DNA of 64,000 nt from Lachnospiraceae bacterium (GTDB taxonomy: Bacteria > Bacillota > Clostridia > Lachnospirales > Lachnospiraceae). The notes beneath the pieces were generated by a model. It did not search any database, was not told the DNA's origin, and worked only from the letters and a program-made list of their open reading frames with translations. Each line of letters starts with the position of its first letter. Position 1 is the stretch's first letter. The translations under genes and the position numbers were made by a program. The stretch covers positions 16,467-80,466 of the forward strand of contig JAAVZI010000080.1 in the NCBI GenBank assembly GCA_022791575.1. The letters run 5' to 3'. Shown here piece after piece: positions 35,139 to 43,474 of this stretch.

Positions 35139-35858
35139 ATGCGGACAGTCATGGAAAAGATAGAAGAAGAAAAGCAGAAAAAAGAAGTCCAGCAGATAGA
35201 TGATAAGTTAATTAAAGAGTCAAATCAGACACTGCTGGATGATGGGAAAGAGGGACATAAGATTCATCTCTTAACGGTGATTGGAGAAATAGAGGGACAT
35301 GAACATCTTCCTTCTAATAATAAAACAACAAAATACGAAACGATTCTTCCCCAGCTGGCGGCTATTGAAGATAGGAAAGAAATTGATGGTATGCTGGTGT
35401 TAATTAACACGGTAGGCGGAGATGTGGAAAGTGGTCTGGCAATTGCAGAAATGATTGCTTCCTTGAGCAAGCCGACGGTTTCGCTAGTGCTTGGAGGAAG
35501 TCATTCTATTGGAGTCCCACTGGCGGCATCTACCGATTATTCATTTATTGTGCCGACCGGAACCATGATGATTCATCCGGTGAGGATTAATGGCATGGTG
35601 ATTGGGGTGAATCAGACTTATAAAATGATGGAACGGACGCAGGATAGAATTGTCAAGTTTATAGAAAAGCATTCCCGGATTCAGGAGAAGAGAATCCTGG
35701 AGCTAATGCTGGATACTTCGCAGCTGGTTAAGGATGTGGGCACGATTTTATGTGGAGAAGAGGCAGTGAAAGAGGGCATTATCAATGAAGTGGGGGGAAT
35801 TCGGGACGCCATGCGGAAGCTGCATGAGATGATTGAAAGAGACAAAAAGGATGAATAA
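35139..35858 (+). CDS. tepA: ClpP-like serine protease, TepA/YmfB type
   Basis: This 239-residue protein of the ClpP fold is related to Bacillus TepA, described as a translocation-enhancing cytoplasmic protease. The fold shows LINTVGGDVESGLAIAEMI, the nucleophile Ser123 in GGSHSIGVPLA and His146 in TMMIHPVR. Residue numbers use the first ATG at 35139. The alternative ATG at 35151 is possible, because the ribosome site GAAAGGA is only 1-2 bp from the first but 13 bp from the second; TAAGGA further up would suit the first. It is monocistronic, with its own terminator. Confidence 0.88.
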   Translation: MRTVMEKIEEEKQKKEVQQIDDKLIKESNQTLLDDGKEGHKIHLLTVIGEIEGHEHLPSNNKTTKYETILPQLAAIEDRKEIDGMLVLINTVGGDVESGLAIAEMIASLSKPTVSLVLGGSHSIGVPLAASTDYSFIVPTGTMMIHPVRINGMVIGVNQTYKMMERTQDRIVKFIEKHSRIQEKRILELMLDTSQLVKDVGTILCGEEAVKEGIINEVGGIRDAMRKLHEMIERDKKDE

Positions 35859-35862
35859 GATG

Positions 35863-35905
35863 AAACCGCCTGTGAGGAGGAGATATTTCCAAGCAGGTGG
35901 TTTTT
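35863..35905 (+). terminator. Terminator of the tepA-like gene
   Basis: A 10-bp stem with one G-U pair (35863-35872 with 35894-35903) ends in TTTTT. The fold-back element begins at its T-run. Confidence 0.7.
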
Positions 35906-36172
35906 ATGTGGTGGTGAGTCCGCAGAGTTGCGCTTCAACCGTCCCAACAGACTGTAGGCTGCGGTGCGGGCTTTTCTAGCTGTGTTCTGGGGAGGTGGAT
36001 ATTGGCGGACGTGACCGGCTTGTATTCGCCATCCGGGCTCAAACAAGCCTTTTCCGTACATCCATGTACGGAAATCACTGGATTTTAAACAGAACACAGA
36101 GAAAAGCACCGCCCCTTCGCGGATACAGTCTGTTGGGACGGTTGAAGCGCAACTCTGCGGACCATTTACATA
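35905..36172. mobile_element. Fold-back element (MITE-like) with perfect 39-bp terminal inverted repeats
   Basis: Positions 35918-35956 and 36124-36162 are perfect 39-bp reverse complements (starting gtccgcagagttgcgcttca). Imperfect matching continues inwards (gcggtgcgggcttttct against the arm ending near 36118) and outwards to about 35905 and 36172. A second small palindrome (CCGTACAT/ATGTACGG) lies near the centre. No intact transposase is encoded. I saw no clear target-site duplication. Confidence 0.75.
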
Positions 36173-36319
36173 GTGGCAGGTTGAAGGAGCGAAAAAATTC
36201 GTTGTCAAATTTGGAAACAGATGGTATGATTGTAATGTTGGGTATGTTATGCGGATTATTATGGAAGGATATATTGGTATAATGTATCTTGTATACTGTG
36301 TATTGTATACATAGTATTT

Positions 36320-36365
36320 GGGGATTTGCGAGACTTGTTGGCTTAATGTAAGTTTTGCAATCACC
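36320..36365. repeat. Short inverted repeat resembling the ends of the 4503/4737 elements
   Basis: Left arm ggggatttgcgagact (36320-36335) and right arm agttttgcaatcacc (36351-36365) can pair imperfectly. The right arm equals the terminal sequence of the elements near 4503 and 4912. It may be a minimal or remnant copy. It lies 30 bp before the purO-like gene. The rest of 36173-36396 holds no gene; a TGGTATAAT extended -10 box is at 36276-36283. Confidence 0.45.
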
Positions 36366-36396
36366 AAATACATATTATTGCTTAGGAGGAGTTAGG

Positions 36397-37110
36397 ATGG
36401 AAAGGATTGCGGTCGATAAGGAATTACAGAGAAATGCTTATCCTGGAAGAGGGATTATTATTGGGAAATCCATGGATGGGAAAAGTGCGGTGGCGGCTTA
36501 TTTTATTATGGGGAGAAGTGAAAACAGCCGGAACCGGGTGTTTGTGGAGGATGGAGAAGGAATACGTACACAGGCGTTTGATCCTGCAAAGTTGAGTGAT
36601 CCTAGTTTGGTGATCTATGCACCGGTCCGGGTACTGGGTAATTGGACGATTGTTACAAATGGGGATCAGACGGATACGATTTATGAGCAGATGGAGAAAG
36701 GATTGACGTTTGAGCAGGCATTGCGTTTAAGGGAGTTTGAGCCGGATACGCCGAATTATACTCCTAGAATTTCTGGTATTATGCATGTGGAAAATGGAAC
36801 GTTTGATTATGCCATGTCTATTTTGAAAAGTGATCAGGGCAGGGCAGATTGCTGTAATCGTTTTACTTTTACTTATGATAATCCGGTTAATGGAGAAGGC
36901 CGTTTTATTCATACTTATCGGTGTGATGGGAATCCTCTTCCTAGTTTTGAAGGAGAACCTAAGTGGATTGACATTCCTGATGATATCAATCAGTTTGCGC
37001 GAATGCTGTGGAATAGTTTGAATGAAGAAAATAAGATTTCTTTGTTTGTGCGGTATGTGGATATAGAGACAGGGCGCTATGAGACGGTTATGATGAATAA
37101 AAATAAATAA
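36397..37110 (+). CDS. IMP cyclohydrolase, PurO-like
   Basis: This 237-residue protein resembles the stand-alone IMP cyclohydrolase family first known from archaea (PurO fold): start ELQRNAYPGRGIIIGKSMDG, then YFIMGRSENSRNRVF and PRISGIMHVENG. It would close the ring of FAICAR to give IMP. AGGAGG lies about 7 bp before the ATG at 36397. Its partner, an AICAR formyltransferase lacking the cyclohydrolase half, follows, so the two together replace bifunctional PurH. Confidence 0.85.
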   Translation: MERIAVDKELQRNAYPGRGIIIGKSMDGKSAVAAYFIMGRSENSRNRVFVEDGEGIRTQAFDPAKLSDPSLVIYAPVRVLGNWTIVTNGDQTDTIYEQMEKGLTFEQALRLREFEPDTPNYTPRISGIMHVENGTFDYAMSILKSDQGRADCCNRFTFTYDNPVNGEGRFIHTYRCDGNPLPSFEGEPKWIDIPDDINQFARMLWNSLNEENKISLFVRYVDIETGRYETVMMNKNK

Positions 37111-37160
37111 TAAGCGGATATTAATGATTTACTGGTATTCTTATGGAATGGAGGAGAAAG

Positions 37161-38336
37161 ATGAACGAATTACTTTTGAAATATGGCTGTAATCCTAATC
37201 AGAAGCCATCCAGGATTTATAGGAAGGAAGGGGAACTGCCGATTCAGGTGTTAAATGGAAATCCTGGTTATATTAATTTTTTGGATGCATTGAATGGCTG
37301 GCAGTTAGTCAGTGAATTAAAGGCAGCTTCGGGGCTTGCTTCTGCAGCTTCGTTTAAGCATGTATCGCCGGCTGGAGCAGCTGTTGGTCTGCCATTAACA
37401 GAGCTGGAACGTAAGATTTACTGGGTGGATGATATGGGGGAACTGACATCGCTTGCAAGTGCCTATGCGAGAGCAAGAGGTGCGGATCGTATGTCTTCTT
37501 TTGGGGATTTCATTTCCTTGTCGGATGTTTGTGATACGGCGACGGCTAAGTTGATTAAGCGGGAAGTATCCGATGGGGTGATTGCTCCGGGTTATGAGGA
37601 AGAGGCGCTGGAGATTCTAAAAGCGAAGAAAAAGGGAAATTATAATGTGATTCAGATTGATCCTGAATATAGACCGGACCCGGTGGAGCATAAGGAAGTC
37701 TTTGGTATTACCTTTGAACAGGGCAGAAATGAACTGGTGATTGATGAGAAGCTGCTGGGGACAATTGTAACAGAACATAAGGAATTGCCGGAAAGCGCGA
37801 GGATTGATCTGCTGATTGCTTTGATAACCTTAAAGTATACACAGTCTAATTCGGTATGCTATGCTAAAGGCGGGCAGGCGATTGGGATCGGCGCTGGGCA
37901 GCAGTCGCGTATCCACTGTACCCGATTGGCCGGACAGAAGGCTGATAATTGGTTTCTGCGTCAGGCACCGAAGGTTCTGGACCTTCAGTTTAAAGAAGGA
38001 CTGGGCCGGGCAGACCGGGATAATGCCATTGATGTCTATATGAGCGATGATTATATGGATGTGCTGGCTGATGGAGTATGGGAACATACCTTTGCAGTCA
38101 AACCTCCGGTATTTACCAGAGAAGAGAAGAGGGAATGGCTAGATCAGATGAAGGGAGTTGCTCTTGGCTCGGATGCATTTTTCCCATTTGGGGATAATAT
38201 AGAACGGGCACATAGAAGCGGCGTCCAATATATTGCACAGCCGGGCGGTTCCATTCGGGATGATCATGTAATTGAGACCTGCAACAAATATGGAATTACG
38301 ATGTGTTTTACAGGAATTCGACTGTTCCATCACTAA
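37161..38336 (+). CDS. AICAR formyltransferase (stand-alone PurH C-terminal domain)
   Basis: This 391-residue protein has the transformylase domain only. It starts MNELLLKYGCNPNQKPSRIY, and shows SAASFKHVSPAGAAVG (with the catalytic KH), TLKYTQSNSVCYAKGGQAIG, and ends with AQPGGSIRDDHVIETCNKY. It would transfer a formyl group from 10-formyl-THF to AICAR. The usual MGS-like IMP cyclohydrolase domain is missing; that step is probably done by the preceding gene. ATG at 37161 follows GGAGG at about 8 bp; an earlier ATG at 37143 lacks a site. Downstream genes handle other nucleotide steps. Confidence 0.92.
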   Translation: MNELLLKYGCNPNQKPSRIYRKEGELPIQVLNGNPGYINFLDALNGWQLVSELKAASGLASAASFKHVSPAGAAVGLPLTELERKIYWVDDMGELTSLASAYARARGADRMSSFGDFISLSDVCDTATAKLIKREVSDGVIAPGYEEEALEILKAKKKGNYNVIQIDPEYRPDPVEHKEVFGITFEQGRNELVIDEKLLGTIVTEHKELPESARIDLLIALITLKYTQSNSVCYAKGGQAIGIGAGQQSRIHCTRLAGQKADNWFLRQAPKVLDLQFKEGLGRADRDNAIDVYMSDDYMDVLADGVWEHTFAVKPPVFTREEKREWLDQMKGVALGSDAFFPFGDNIERAHRSGVQYIAQPGGSIRDDHVIETCNKYGITMCFTGIRLFHH

Positions 38337-38360
38337 TAGAATAGATCATAAGGATATAGT

Positions 38361-38969
38361 ATGGAAAGATTAGAACAACAGTTCGATTTCATCAAGGAAA
38401 TCGACAAGGAGAAGCTGATTGGCAGGCAGTCCTATCTGACGAATGCAGTCAGAAAGGAAAATGATGCGGAACACGCATGGCATATGGCGGTTATGACGCT
38501 ATTGCTCAGTGAGTATGCGAATGAGGAAATTGATGTTTTAAAGACGATTAGTATGCTATTGATTCATGATATCGTAGAGATTGATGCAGGGGATACCTAT
38601 GCTTATGATGAAGAGGGCAAAACAACACAGAGACAGCGGGAAGAGCAGGCGGCTGAGCGGATTTTCGGGCTGCTGCCTGCAGATCAGGCAGAGAAGTTTC
38701 GCGGGCTTTGGGAGGAATTTGAAGCCTGTCAGACGGCAGAGGCACGATTTGCCAGAAGTATGGATAATATTCAGCCTATCATGCTCAATCATATGACAGA
38801 TGGTCAGGCCTGGCAGGAGCATGGTGTTTCAATTGAGCAGATTAATAAGAGAAATGAATGGACGCCGAAAGGTTCTGAAGTACTTTGGAATTATGTACAG
38901 GAACATTTTATTGCCCCCAATCTGGAAAAAGGAAGAATCAAAAGCTTAGAAAGAGAGAGTGAAGCATGA
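38361..38969 (+). CDS. HD-domain phosphohydrolase (YfbR/HDDC2-like)
   Basis: This 202-residue protein has an HD metal site: ENDAEHAWHMAVMTLLLSEY gives the first His, LLIHDIVEIDAGDTYAYD the HD pair, and a later Asp in RSMDNIQPIML completes it. Related enzymes remove phosphate from deoxynucleoside monophosphates. Its place beside deoC and cdd fits a role in deoxynucleotide turnover. It overlaps the next gene by 4 bp. Confidence 0.88.
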   Translation: MERLEQQFDFIKEIDKEKLIGRQSYLTNAVRKENDAEHAWHMAVMTLLLSEYANEEIDVLKTISMLLIHDIVEIDAGDTYAYDEEGKTTQRQREEQAAERIFGLLPADQAEKFRGLWEEFEACQTAEARFARSMDNIQPIMLNHMTDGQAWQEHGVSIEQINKRNEWTPKGSEVLWNYVQEHFIAPNLEKGRIKSLERESEA

Positions 38970-39631
38970 AGGGTTTGACGATACAGGAAATGTATACATT
39001 AGAGGAGAGCATTGCAGCAGAATTATTTGCAGATGCCGTCTATCCATGGGAGGTTTTGGGGAACATTAGTTCTTTTATACGTAAGCTGGGAGAAACGCTG
39101 GACCCGGAACGGTTTGAGCAAAAAGGAGAGAATATCTGGATTGCCAGAAGTGCTAAGGTTGCGCCGACTGCCTTTATTGGTGAAAATGTGATTATAGATG
39201 AAGAGGCCGAAGTGCGCCATGGCGCGTTTATCCGGGGAAATGCTATTGTCGGGAAAAGCGCGGTTGTTGGCAATTCTACAGAATTAAAAAATGTAGTTTT
39301 ATTTAACCGGGTGCAGGTGCCTCATTATAATTATGTAGGAGATTCGATCTTAGGTTATAAGGCTCATATGGGAGCAGGTTCTATTACTTCGAATGTGAAG
39401 TCTGATAAGACACTGGTTGTGGTTCATGCAGAAGGAGAGGACATTTCGACGGGACTGAAGAAGTTCGGCGCTATGCTTGGTGATGAAGTGGAAGTAGGCT
39501 GTAATTCGGTCTTAAATCCAGGAACGGTAATAGGAAGAAATTCCAGCATCTATCCGTTGTCTTCTGTAAGAGGAGCGGTTAAGCCAGGTCATATTTTTAA
39601 GAAGCAGGATGAAATTATAGAAAAGAGGTAA
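38966..39631 (+). CDS. Left-handed beta-helix acyltransferase-like protein (GlmU C-terminal-like)
   Basis: This 221-residue protein has hexapeptide repeats (AFIGENVIIDEEAEVRHGAF and following) typical of left-handed beta-helix acyltransferases, closest in layout to the acetyltransferase half of GlmU-like proteins (PHYNYVGDSILGYKAHMGAG, SITSNVKSDK). The uridylyltransferase half is absent. Substrate is not evident. It overlaps the HD gene by 4 bp and lies 3 bp before deoC, so it is translationally linked to the nucleotide cluster. Confidence 0.8.
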   Translation: MKGLTIQEMYTLEESIAAELFADAVYPWEVLGNISSFIRKLGETLDPERFEQKGENIWIARSAKVAPTAFIGENVIIDEEAEVRHGAFIRGNAIVGKSAVVGNSTELKNVVLFNRVQVPHYNYVGDSILGYKAHMGAGSITSNVKSDKTLVVVHAEGEDISTGLKKFGAMLGDEVEVGCNSVLNPGTVIGRNSSIYPLSSVRGAVKPGHIFKKQDEIIEKR

Positions 39632-39634
39632 CCT

Positions 39635-40267
39635 ATGACTTCAGAAGAATTAGCAGGCTATGTGGATTATACCCAGTTAAAGGCTTATGCCTCCTGGGAA
39701 GATCTTCAGAAATTGTGTGAAGCGGCTATTCGCAGCCGGACGGCATCGGTATGTATTCCACCGTCCTATGTCAGCCGGATAAAGGAGAAGTATGGCCAGG
39801 AACTGAACGTATGTACGGTGATTGGATTTCCTTTAGGATATCAGACATCGGCTGTAAAAGAATTAGAAGCAAAGCAGGCAGTGGAAGACGGCGCGTCGGA
39901 AGTAGATATGGTAGTAAATCTGGGTGATGTGAAAAATGGTGATTTTGAAAAGGTAACCGAAGAGATCCGTATGATTAAGCAGGCGGTTGGTAATCATACA
40001 TTAAAGGTTATTATAGAAACCTGTTATCTTACAGAAGTAGAGAAAATCAGTCTTTGTCATTGCGTAACTCAGGCCGGTGCGGATTTTATCAAGACTTCGA
40101 CCGGTTTTGGAACGAAGGGCGCAGCGCTAGAGGATGTAGAATTATTCAAAACCCATATTGGACCTAAAGTGCAGATAAAGGCAGCAGGAGGAATTCGTAC
40201 AGCAGAGGACATGGAGCAGTTTATAAAGGTTGGCTGTACAAGAATCGGCAGCAGCGTTCTGCCATAG
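39635..40267 (+). CDS. deoC: Deoxyribose-phosphate aldolase
   Basis: This 210-residue class I aldolase splits 2-deoxyribose 5-phosphate into acetaldehyde and glyceraldehyde 3-phosphate. The Schiff-base lysine lies in DFIKTSTGFG, and supporting residues are in EVDMVVNLGD and LKVIIETCYLT. It follows the hexapeptide-repeat gene by 3 bp and precedes cdd by 11 bp, giving a deoxynucleoside catabolic set. Confidence 0.96.
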   Translation: MTSEELAGYVDYTQLKAYASWEDLQKLCEAAIRSRTASVCIPPSYVSRIKEKYGQELNVCTVIGFPLGYQTSAVKELEAKQAVEDGASEVDMVVNLGDVKNGDFEKVTEEIRMIKQAVGNHTLKVIIETCYLTEVEKISLCHCVTQAGADFIKTSTGFGTKGAALEDVELFKTHIGPKVQIKAAGGIRTAEDMEQFIKVGCTRIGSSVLP

Positions 40268-40278
40268 GAGGAAACAGC

Positions 40279-40761
40279 GTGGAAGAAAAACAGTTAAATA
40301 AGAATCCGTCGGAAGTTTCTCCGAAATTGAGTGAAGAGCAGATTCAAGATTTGGTGGTCCAAGCGTTTCAAGCAAGGGAGTATGCTTACTGTCCCTACTC
40401 CGATTTTGCAGTAGGGGCGGCGCTTCTGGCCGAAGATGGGCAGATCTATCAGGGCTGTAATATTGAGAATGCTGCTTATTCTCCTTCTAATTGTGCTGAG
40501 CGTACCGCATTTTTTAAGGCTGTTTCCCAAGGAGAGAGAAATTTTTCTGCAATTGCTATAGTAGGCGGACAGAAGCAGTTAAAACGCGGAGAAACGCAAT
40601 ACTGTGCGCCCTGCGGAGTATGCCGTCAGGTAATGCTGGAATTCTGCGGGGAAGACTTTTTGATAATTCTGGCAGAGGATACCGACCGCTATCAGGTCTG
40701 CCGTTTAAGGGAACTGACGCCTTTCGGGTTTACGCCGGAGAAATTGTTACGAAGGTTTTAA
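40279..40761 (+). CDS. cdd: Cytidine deaminase
   Basis: This 160-residue zinc enzyme deaminates cytidine and deoxycytidine. It has the catalytic Cys/Glu pair in NCAERTAFFKA and the zinc motif CAPCGVCRQ, with the substrate segment YCPYSDFAVGAAL. An about 25-residue charged N-terminal extension precedes the core compared with the usual 130-residue form. The start is GTG, with AGGAGG about 7 bp upstream. Confidence 0.95.
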   Translation: MEEKQLNKNPSEVSPKLSEEQIQDLVVQAFQAREYAYCPYSDFAVGAALLAEDGQIYQGCNIENAAYSPSNCAERTAFFKAVSQGERNFSAIAIVGGQKQLKRGETQYCAPCGVCRQVMLEFCGEDFLIILAEDTDRYQVCRLRELTPFGFTPEKLLRRF

Positions 40762-40779
40762 TCATTTTCTTTGTAATTA

Positions 40780-40808
40780 TTGACTTTTTATGATTTTCAT
40801 GAGATAAT
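40780..40808 (+). promoter_or_regulatory. Promoter of pckA
   Basis: TTGACT (40780-40785), a 17-bp spacer and GATAAT (40803-40808) leave a leader of about 100 nt. No riboswitch was recognised in it. Confidence 0.65.
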
Positions 40809-40911
40809 AGAACTGAATATGGTATATTTTCACAGTTTTAGGTGAATATGGTCTGCGATGCGATTTATCGGGGACTTATTTATAATCTACAATCATTAAG
40901 GAGGACGACAA

Positions 40912-42618
40912 ATGTCAACAAAAGCTTATTATCCAATTAGTGAAATCGGTGCCGGAAAAACAGGTTTTTCCAAAACCCGTTCCATCATCGAAGCGGCTTT
41001 CTACGGCAACAATGTGGTGAAAGTCAACACATTAAAGGAAGCATATGCATTAGCTAAGAATTCACCGGGAACCATTGTAACAGATATGCCTGTGAAAGAT
41101 GGTGAAACATTCGGGCTTGAGAAGGATGCCAAAGTGTTATTATTCAACGATGGCGCCGTAACAGGACGTTATGCTGCTGCACGCCGTATTAAGGGTGAGC
41201 CAGGTGTTGATGAGGTGAAGCTGGATAAGGTAGTTATGGATGCGGTTTATGAGACACGCTGGAAGACCATGTATCATGCAGAGTGTTTTGTAGGTTTAGA
41301 CCCAGAATTTATGGTTAAGGCTCATCTTCTGATTCCAGAAGGAGAAGAGAATCTGTTATATAACTGGATGATTAACTTCCAGTATATGAGCGATGAGTAT
41401 GTGAAAATGTACAGGAATTCCAAACCGGTTGGTGATGGCAAAGAACCAGATATCTATATTTTCTCTGATCCTCAGTGGATTCCTCAGGAAAGACCGGATG
41501 TGGATTTCAGCTGCTTAAGCGATCCGCTGACTCTCTGCTACTTTGATACCAACGAGAACTGTGCAGCAATCCTTGGTATGAGATATTTTGGAGAGCATAA
41601 GAAGGGCACACTGACTATGGCATGGGCGCTTGCTAATAGAAATGGCTATGCTTCCTGCCACGGCGGACAGAAAGAATATACATTACCGGATGGTTCTAAG
41701 TATGTTGCTTCTGTATTCGGTCTGTCAGGATCTGGTAAGTCTACTCTGACTCATGCAAAGCATGGCGGAAAATATCCGATTACTGTATTGCATGACGATG
41801 CATTTATCATCAACACAGATACCTGTTCTTCCGTTGCATTAGAGCCTACGTATTTTGACAAGACAGCCGATTATCCGACAGGCTGCCCGGATAATGAGTA
41901 TTTATTATCTGCACAGAACTGTTCTTGTACAATGGATGAGGATGGAAAGATTCAGCTGGTAACAGAAGATATCCGTAATGGAAATGGACGTGCCATTAAG
42001 TCTAAATTATGGTCTCCGAATCGTGTAGATAAGATTGATGCACCTGTAAATGCCATCTTCTGGATTATGAAGGATCCTACCATTCCTCCGGTAGTAAAAT
42101 TAAAAGGTGCTGCGTTAGCTTCTGTTATGGGTGCTACGTTAGCTACCAAGACTTCTACCGCAGAGCGAGTAGCAGCTGGTACTGACCTGAACGCACTTCG
42201 TATTGTACCATATGCAAATCCGTTCAGAACTTATCCTCTGGTTAATGACTATGAGAAGTTCAAGAAACTGGTAGAGCAGAAGAATGTAGACTGCTATATT
42301 GTTAATACTGGTGATTTCATGGGCAAGAAGGTAAAACCTGCTGATACACTGGGAATTCTGGAAACAATTGTAGAAGGAAAAGCTCAGTTTGAGAAGTGGG
42401 GACCGTTTGAAGATATTGAAATCATGAATGACTGGTCAGGTAAGACTGGTGACTTTACACCGAACCTGGACGATGCAGATTATAAGGCACAGTTAAAGAA
42501 CGCTATGCAGAATCGTGTGGATGCAGTTGCAGGATTCAGTACTAAGAAAGATGGTTACGACAAACTTCCTGATGAAGCACTTGCAGCAGTACAGAAGTTA
42601 GTAGATGAATTAGCATAA
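40912..42618 (+). CDS. pckA: Phosphoenolpyruvate carboxykinase (ATP)
   Basis: This 568-residue enzyme interconverts oxaloacetate plus ATP with PEP plus CO2. The P-loop is GLSGSGKST (residues 270-278), followed by VLHDDAFIINTD with the metal-binding Asp residues; NRNGYASCHGGQKEY and NPFRTYPLV lie in conserved regions. In gut anaerobes it often runs in the CO2-fixing direction toward succinate, but direction cannot be read here. AGGAGG lies about 9 bp before the ATG. It is monocistronic, followed by two hairpins. Confidence 0.96.
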   Translation: MSTKAYYPISEIGAGKTGFSKTRSIIEAAFYGNNVVKVNTLKEAYALAKNSPGTIVTDMPVKDGETFGLEKDAKVLLFNDGAVTGRYAAARRIKGEPGVDEVKLDKVVMDAVYETRWKTMYHAECFVGLDPEFMVKAHLLIPEGEENLLYNWMINFQYMSDEYVKMYRNSKPVGDGKEPDIYIFSDPQWIPQERPDVDFSCLSDPLTLCYFDTNENCAAILGMRYFGEHKKGTLTMAWALANRNGYASCHGGQKEYTLPDGSKYVASVFGLSGSGKSTLTHAKHGGKYPITVLHDDAFIINTDTCSSVALEPTYFDKTADYPTGCPDNEYLLSAQNCSCTMDEDGKIQLVTEDIRNGNGRAIKSKLWSPNRVDKIDAPVNAIFWIMKDPTIPPVVKLKGAALASVMGATLATKTSTAERVAAGTDLNALRIVPYANPFRTYPLVNDYEKFKKLVEQKNVDCYIVNTGDFMGKKVKPADTLGILETIVEGKAQFEKWGPFEDIEIMNDWSGKTGDFTPNLDDADYKAQLKNAMQNRVDAVAGFSTKKDGYDKLPDEALAAVQKLVDELA

Positions 42619-42627
42619 TTTTAAGAT

Positions 42628-42657
42628 AGAAGTGTCTGTCTTCGGACAGGCACTTCT
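42628..42657 (+). terminator. Hairpin after pckA (first of two)
   Basis: A 13-bp stem with one G-U pair (42628-42640 with 42645-42657) is capped by a stable UUCG tetraloop but has no T-run. It may protect the mRNA 3' end rather than terminate. Confidence 0.55.
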
Positions 42658-42667
42658 GAATTATATA

Positions 42668-42730
42668 AGGAACTGCTCAGAAATCATTCATTGTCATGAG
42701 TGATTTCTAAACAGTTCCTAACCATTTTTT
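42668..42730 (+). terminator. Terminator after pckA (second hairpin)
   Basis: An outer stem AGGAACTG/CAGTTCCT (42668-42675 with 42712-42719) and an inner AGAAATCA/TGATTTCT stem are followed by TTTTTT at 42725-42730. Confidence 0.7.
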
Positions 42731-42751
42731 GATTTTGGGAAAGGATATTAT

Positions 42752-43396
42752 ATGAAATATAACTATTTATTTTTTGATTTAGATGGTACGTTGACAGATT
42801 CAAGATTAGGGATTACAAATTCAATAGTTTATGCTTTGAAAAAAATGAACCTGCCCATTCCAGAAGATTCGGTTTTAATAAAGTTTCTAGGCCCGCCGTT
42901 GGTAGAATCTTTTCAGAACTATTGTGGACTCCAGGAGAAGGCAGCTTTAGAAGCGGTGGATATTTACCGGGAATATTTTTCAACGAAAGGGTTATATGAA
43001 AATGAAGTTTATCCAGGAATCAGGGAAATCTTAGAGGAACTGAAGGCAAAGGGTTATGGCCTTGTGGTGGCAACTTCCAAACCAGAGCAGTTTTCCGTGA
43101 GAATTCTGGAACATTTTCAGCTGGATGTATATTTCCAGCTGATTGCAGGAAGCAGCATGGATACTTCTAGGAATTCTAAGGAGTCTGTAATTCGTTATGC
43201 TATAGAACAGCTGGGCGTTACGAATCCGGGGGATGTGCTGATGATTGGTGATAGGGAACATGATGTTCTAGGAGCCAAAGCCTGCAAAATCTCCTGTATT
43301 GGTGCATTATGGGGCTATGGAAGTAGGGAAGAGCTGCTGGAAGCCGGAGCGGTCTCATTGATCAGTCGGCCAGAAGAACTGACGGCTCTGTTATAA
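42752..43396 (+). CDS. HAD-superfamily phosphatase (phosphoglycolate phosphatase-like)
   Basis: This 214-residue protein has all HAD motifs: FFDLDGTLTDS (motif I), VVATSKPEQF (II/III region) and MIGDREHDVLGAKA (IV), with a small helical cap between. It resembles PGP/5'-nucleotidase-like phosphatases; the substrate is not assigned. It is single and lies between pckA and the GH28 gene. Confidence 0.88.
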   Translation: MKYNYLFFDLDGTLTDSRLGITNSIVYALKKMNLPIPEDSVLIKFLGPPLVESFQNYCGLQEKAALEAVDIYREYFSTKGLYENEVYPGIREILEELKAKGYGLVVATSKPEQFSVRILEHFQLDVYFQLIAGSSMDTSRNSKESVIRYAIEQLGVTNPGDVLMIGDREHDVLGAKACKISCIGALWGYGSREELLEAGAVSLISRPEELTALL

Positions 43397-43474
43397 AATA
43401 AAAAAGATGGATGAAGAATAGGAATTTTAGGGCAGCTATAAAGAAGTGGGAGTGCTGATGTTAGGAGAATGGAT

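Noticed and set aside
35995..36282. 95-codon frame across the fold-back element
   Set aside because: It runs through the inverted repeat, has no ribosome site and reads as random sequence.
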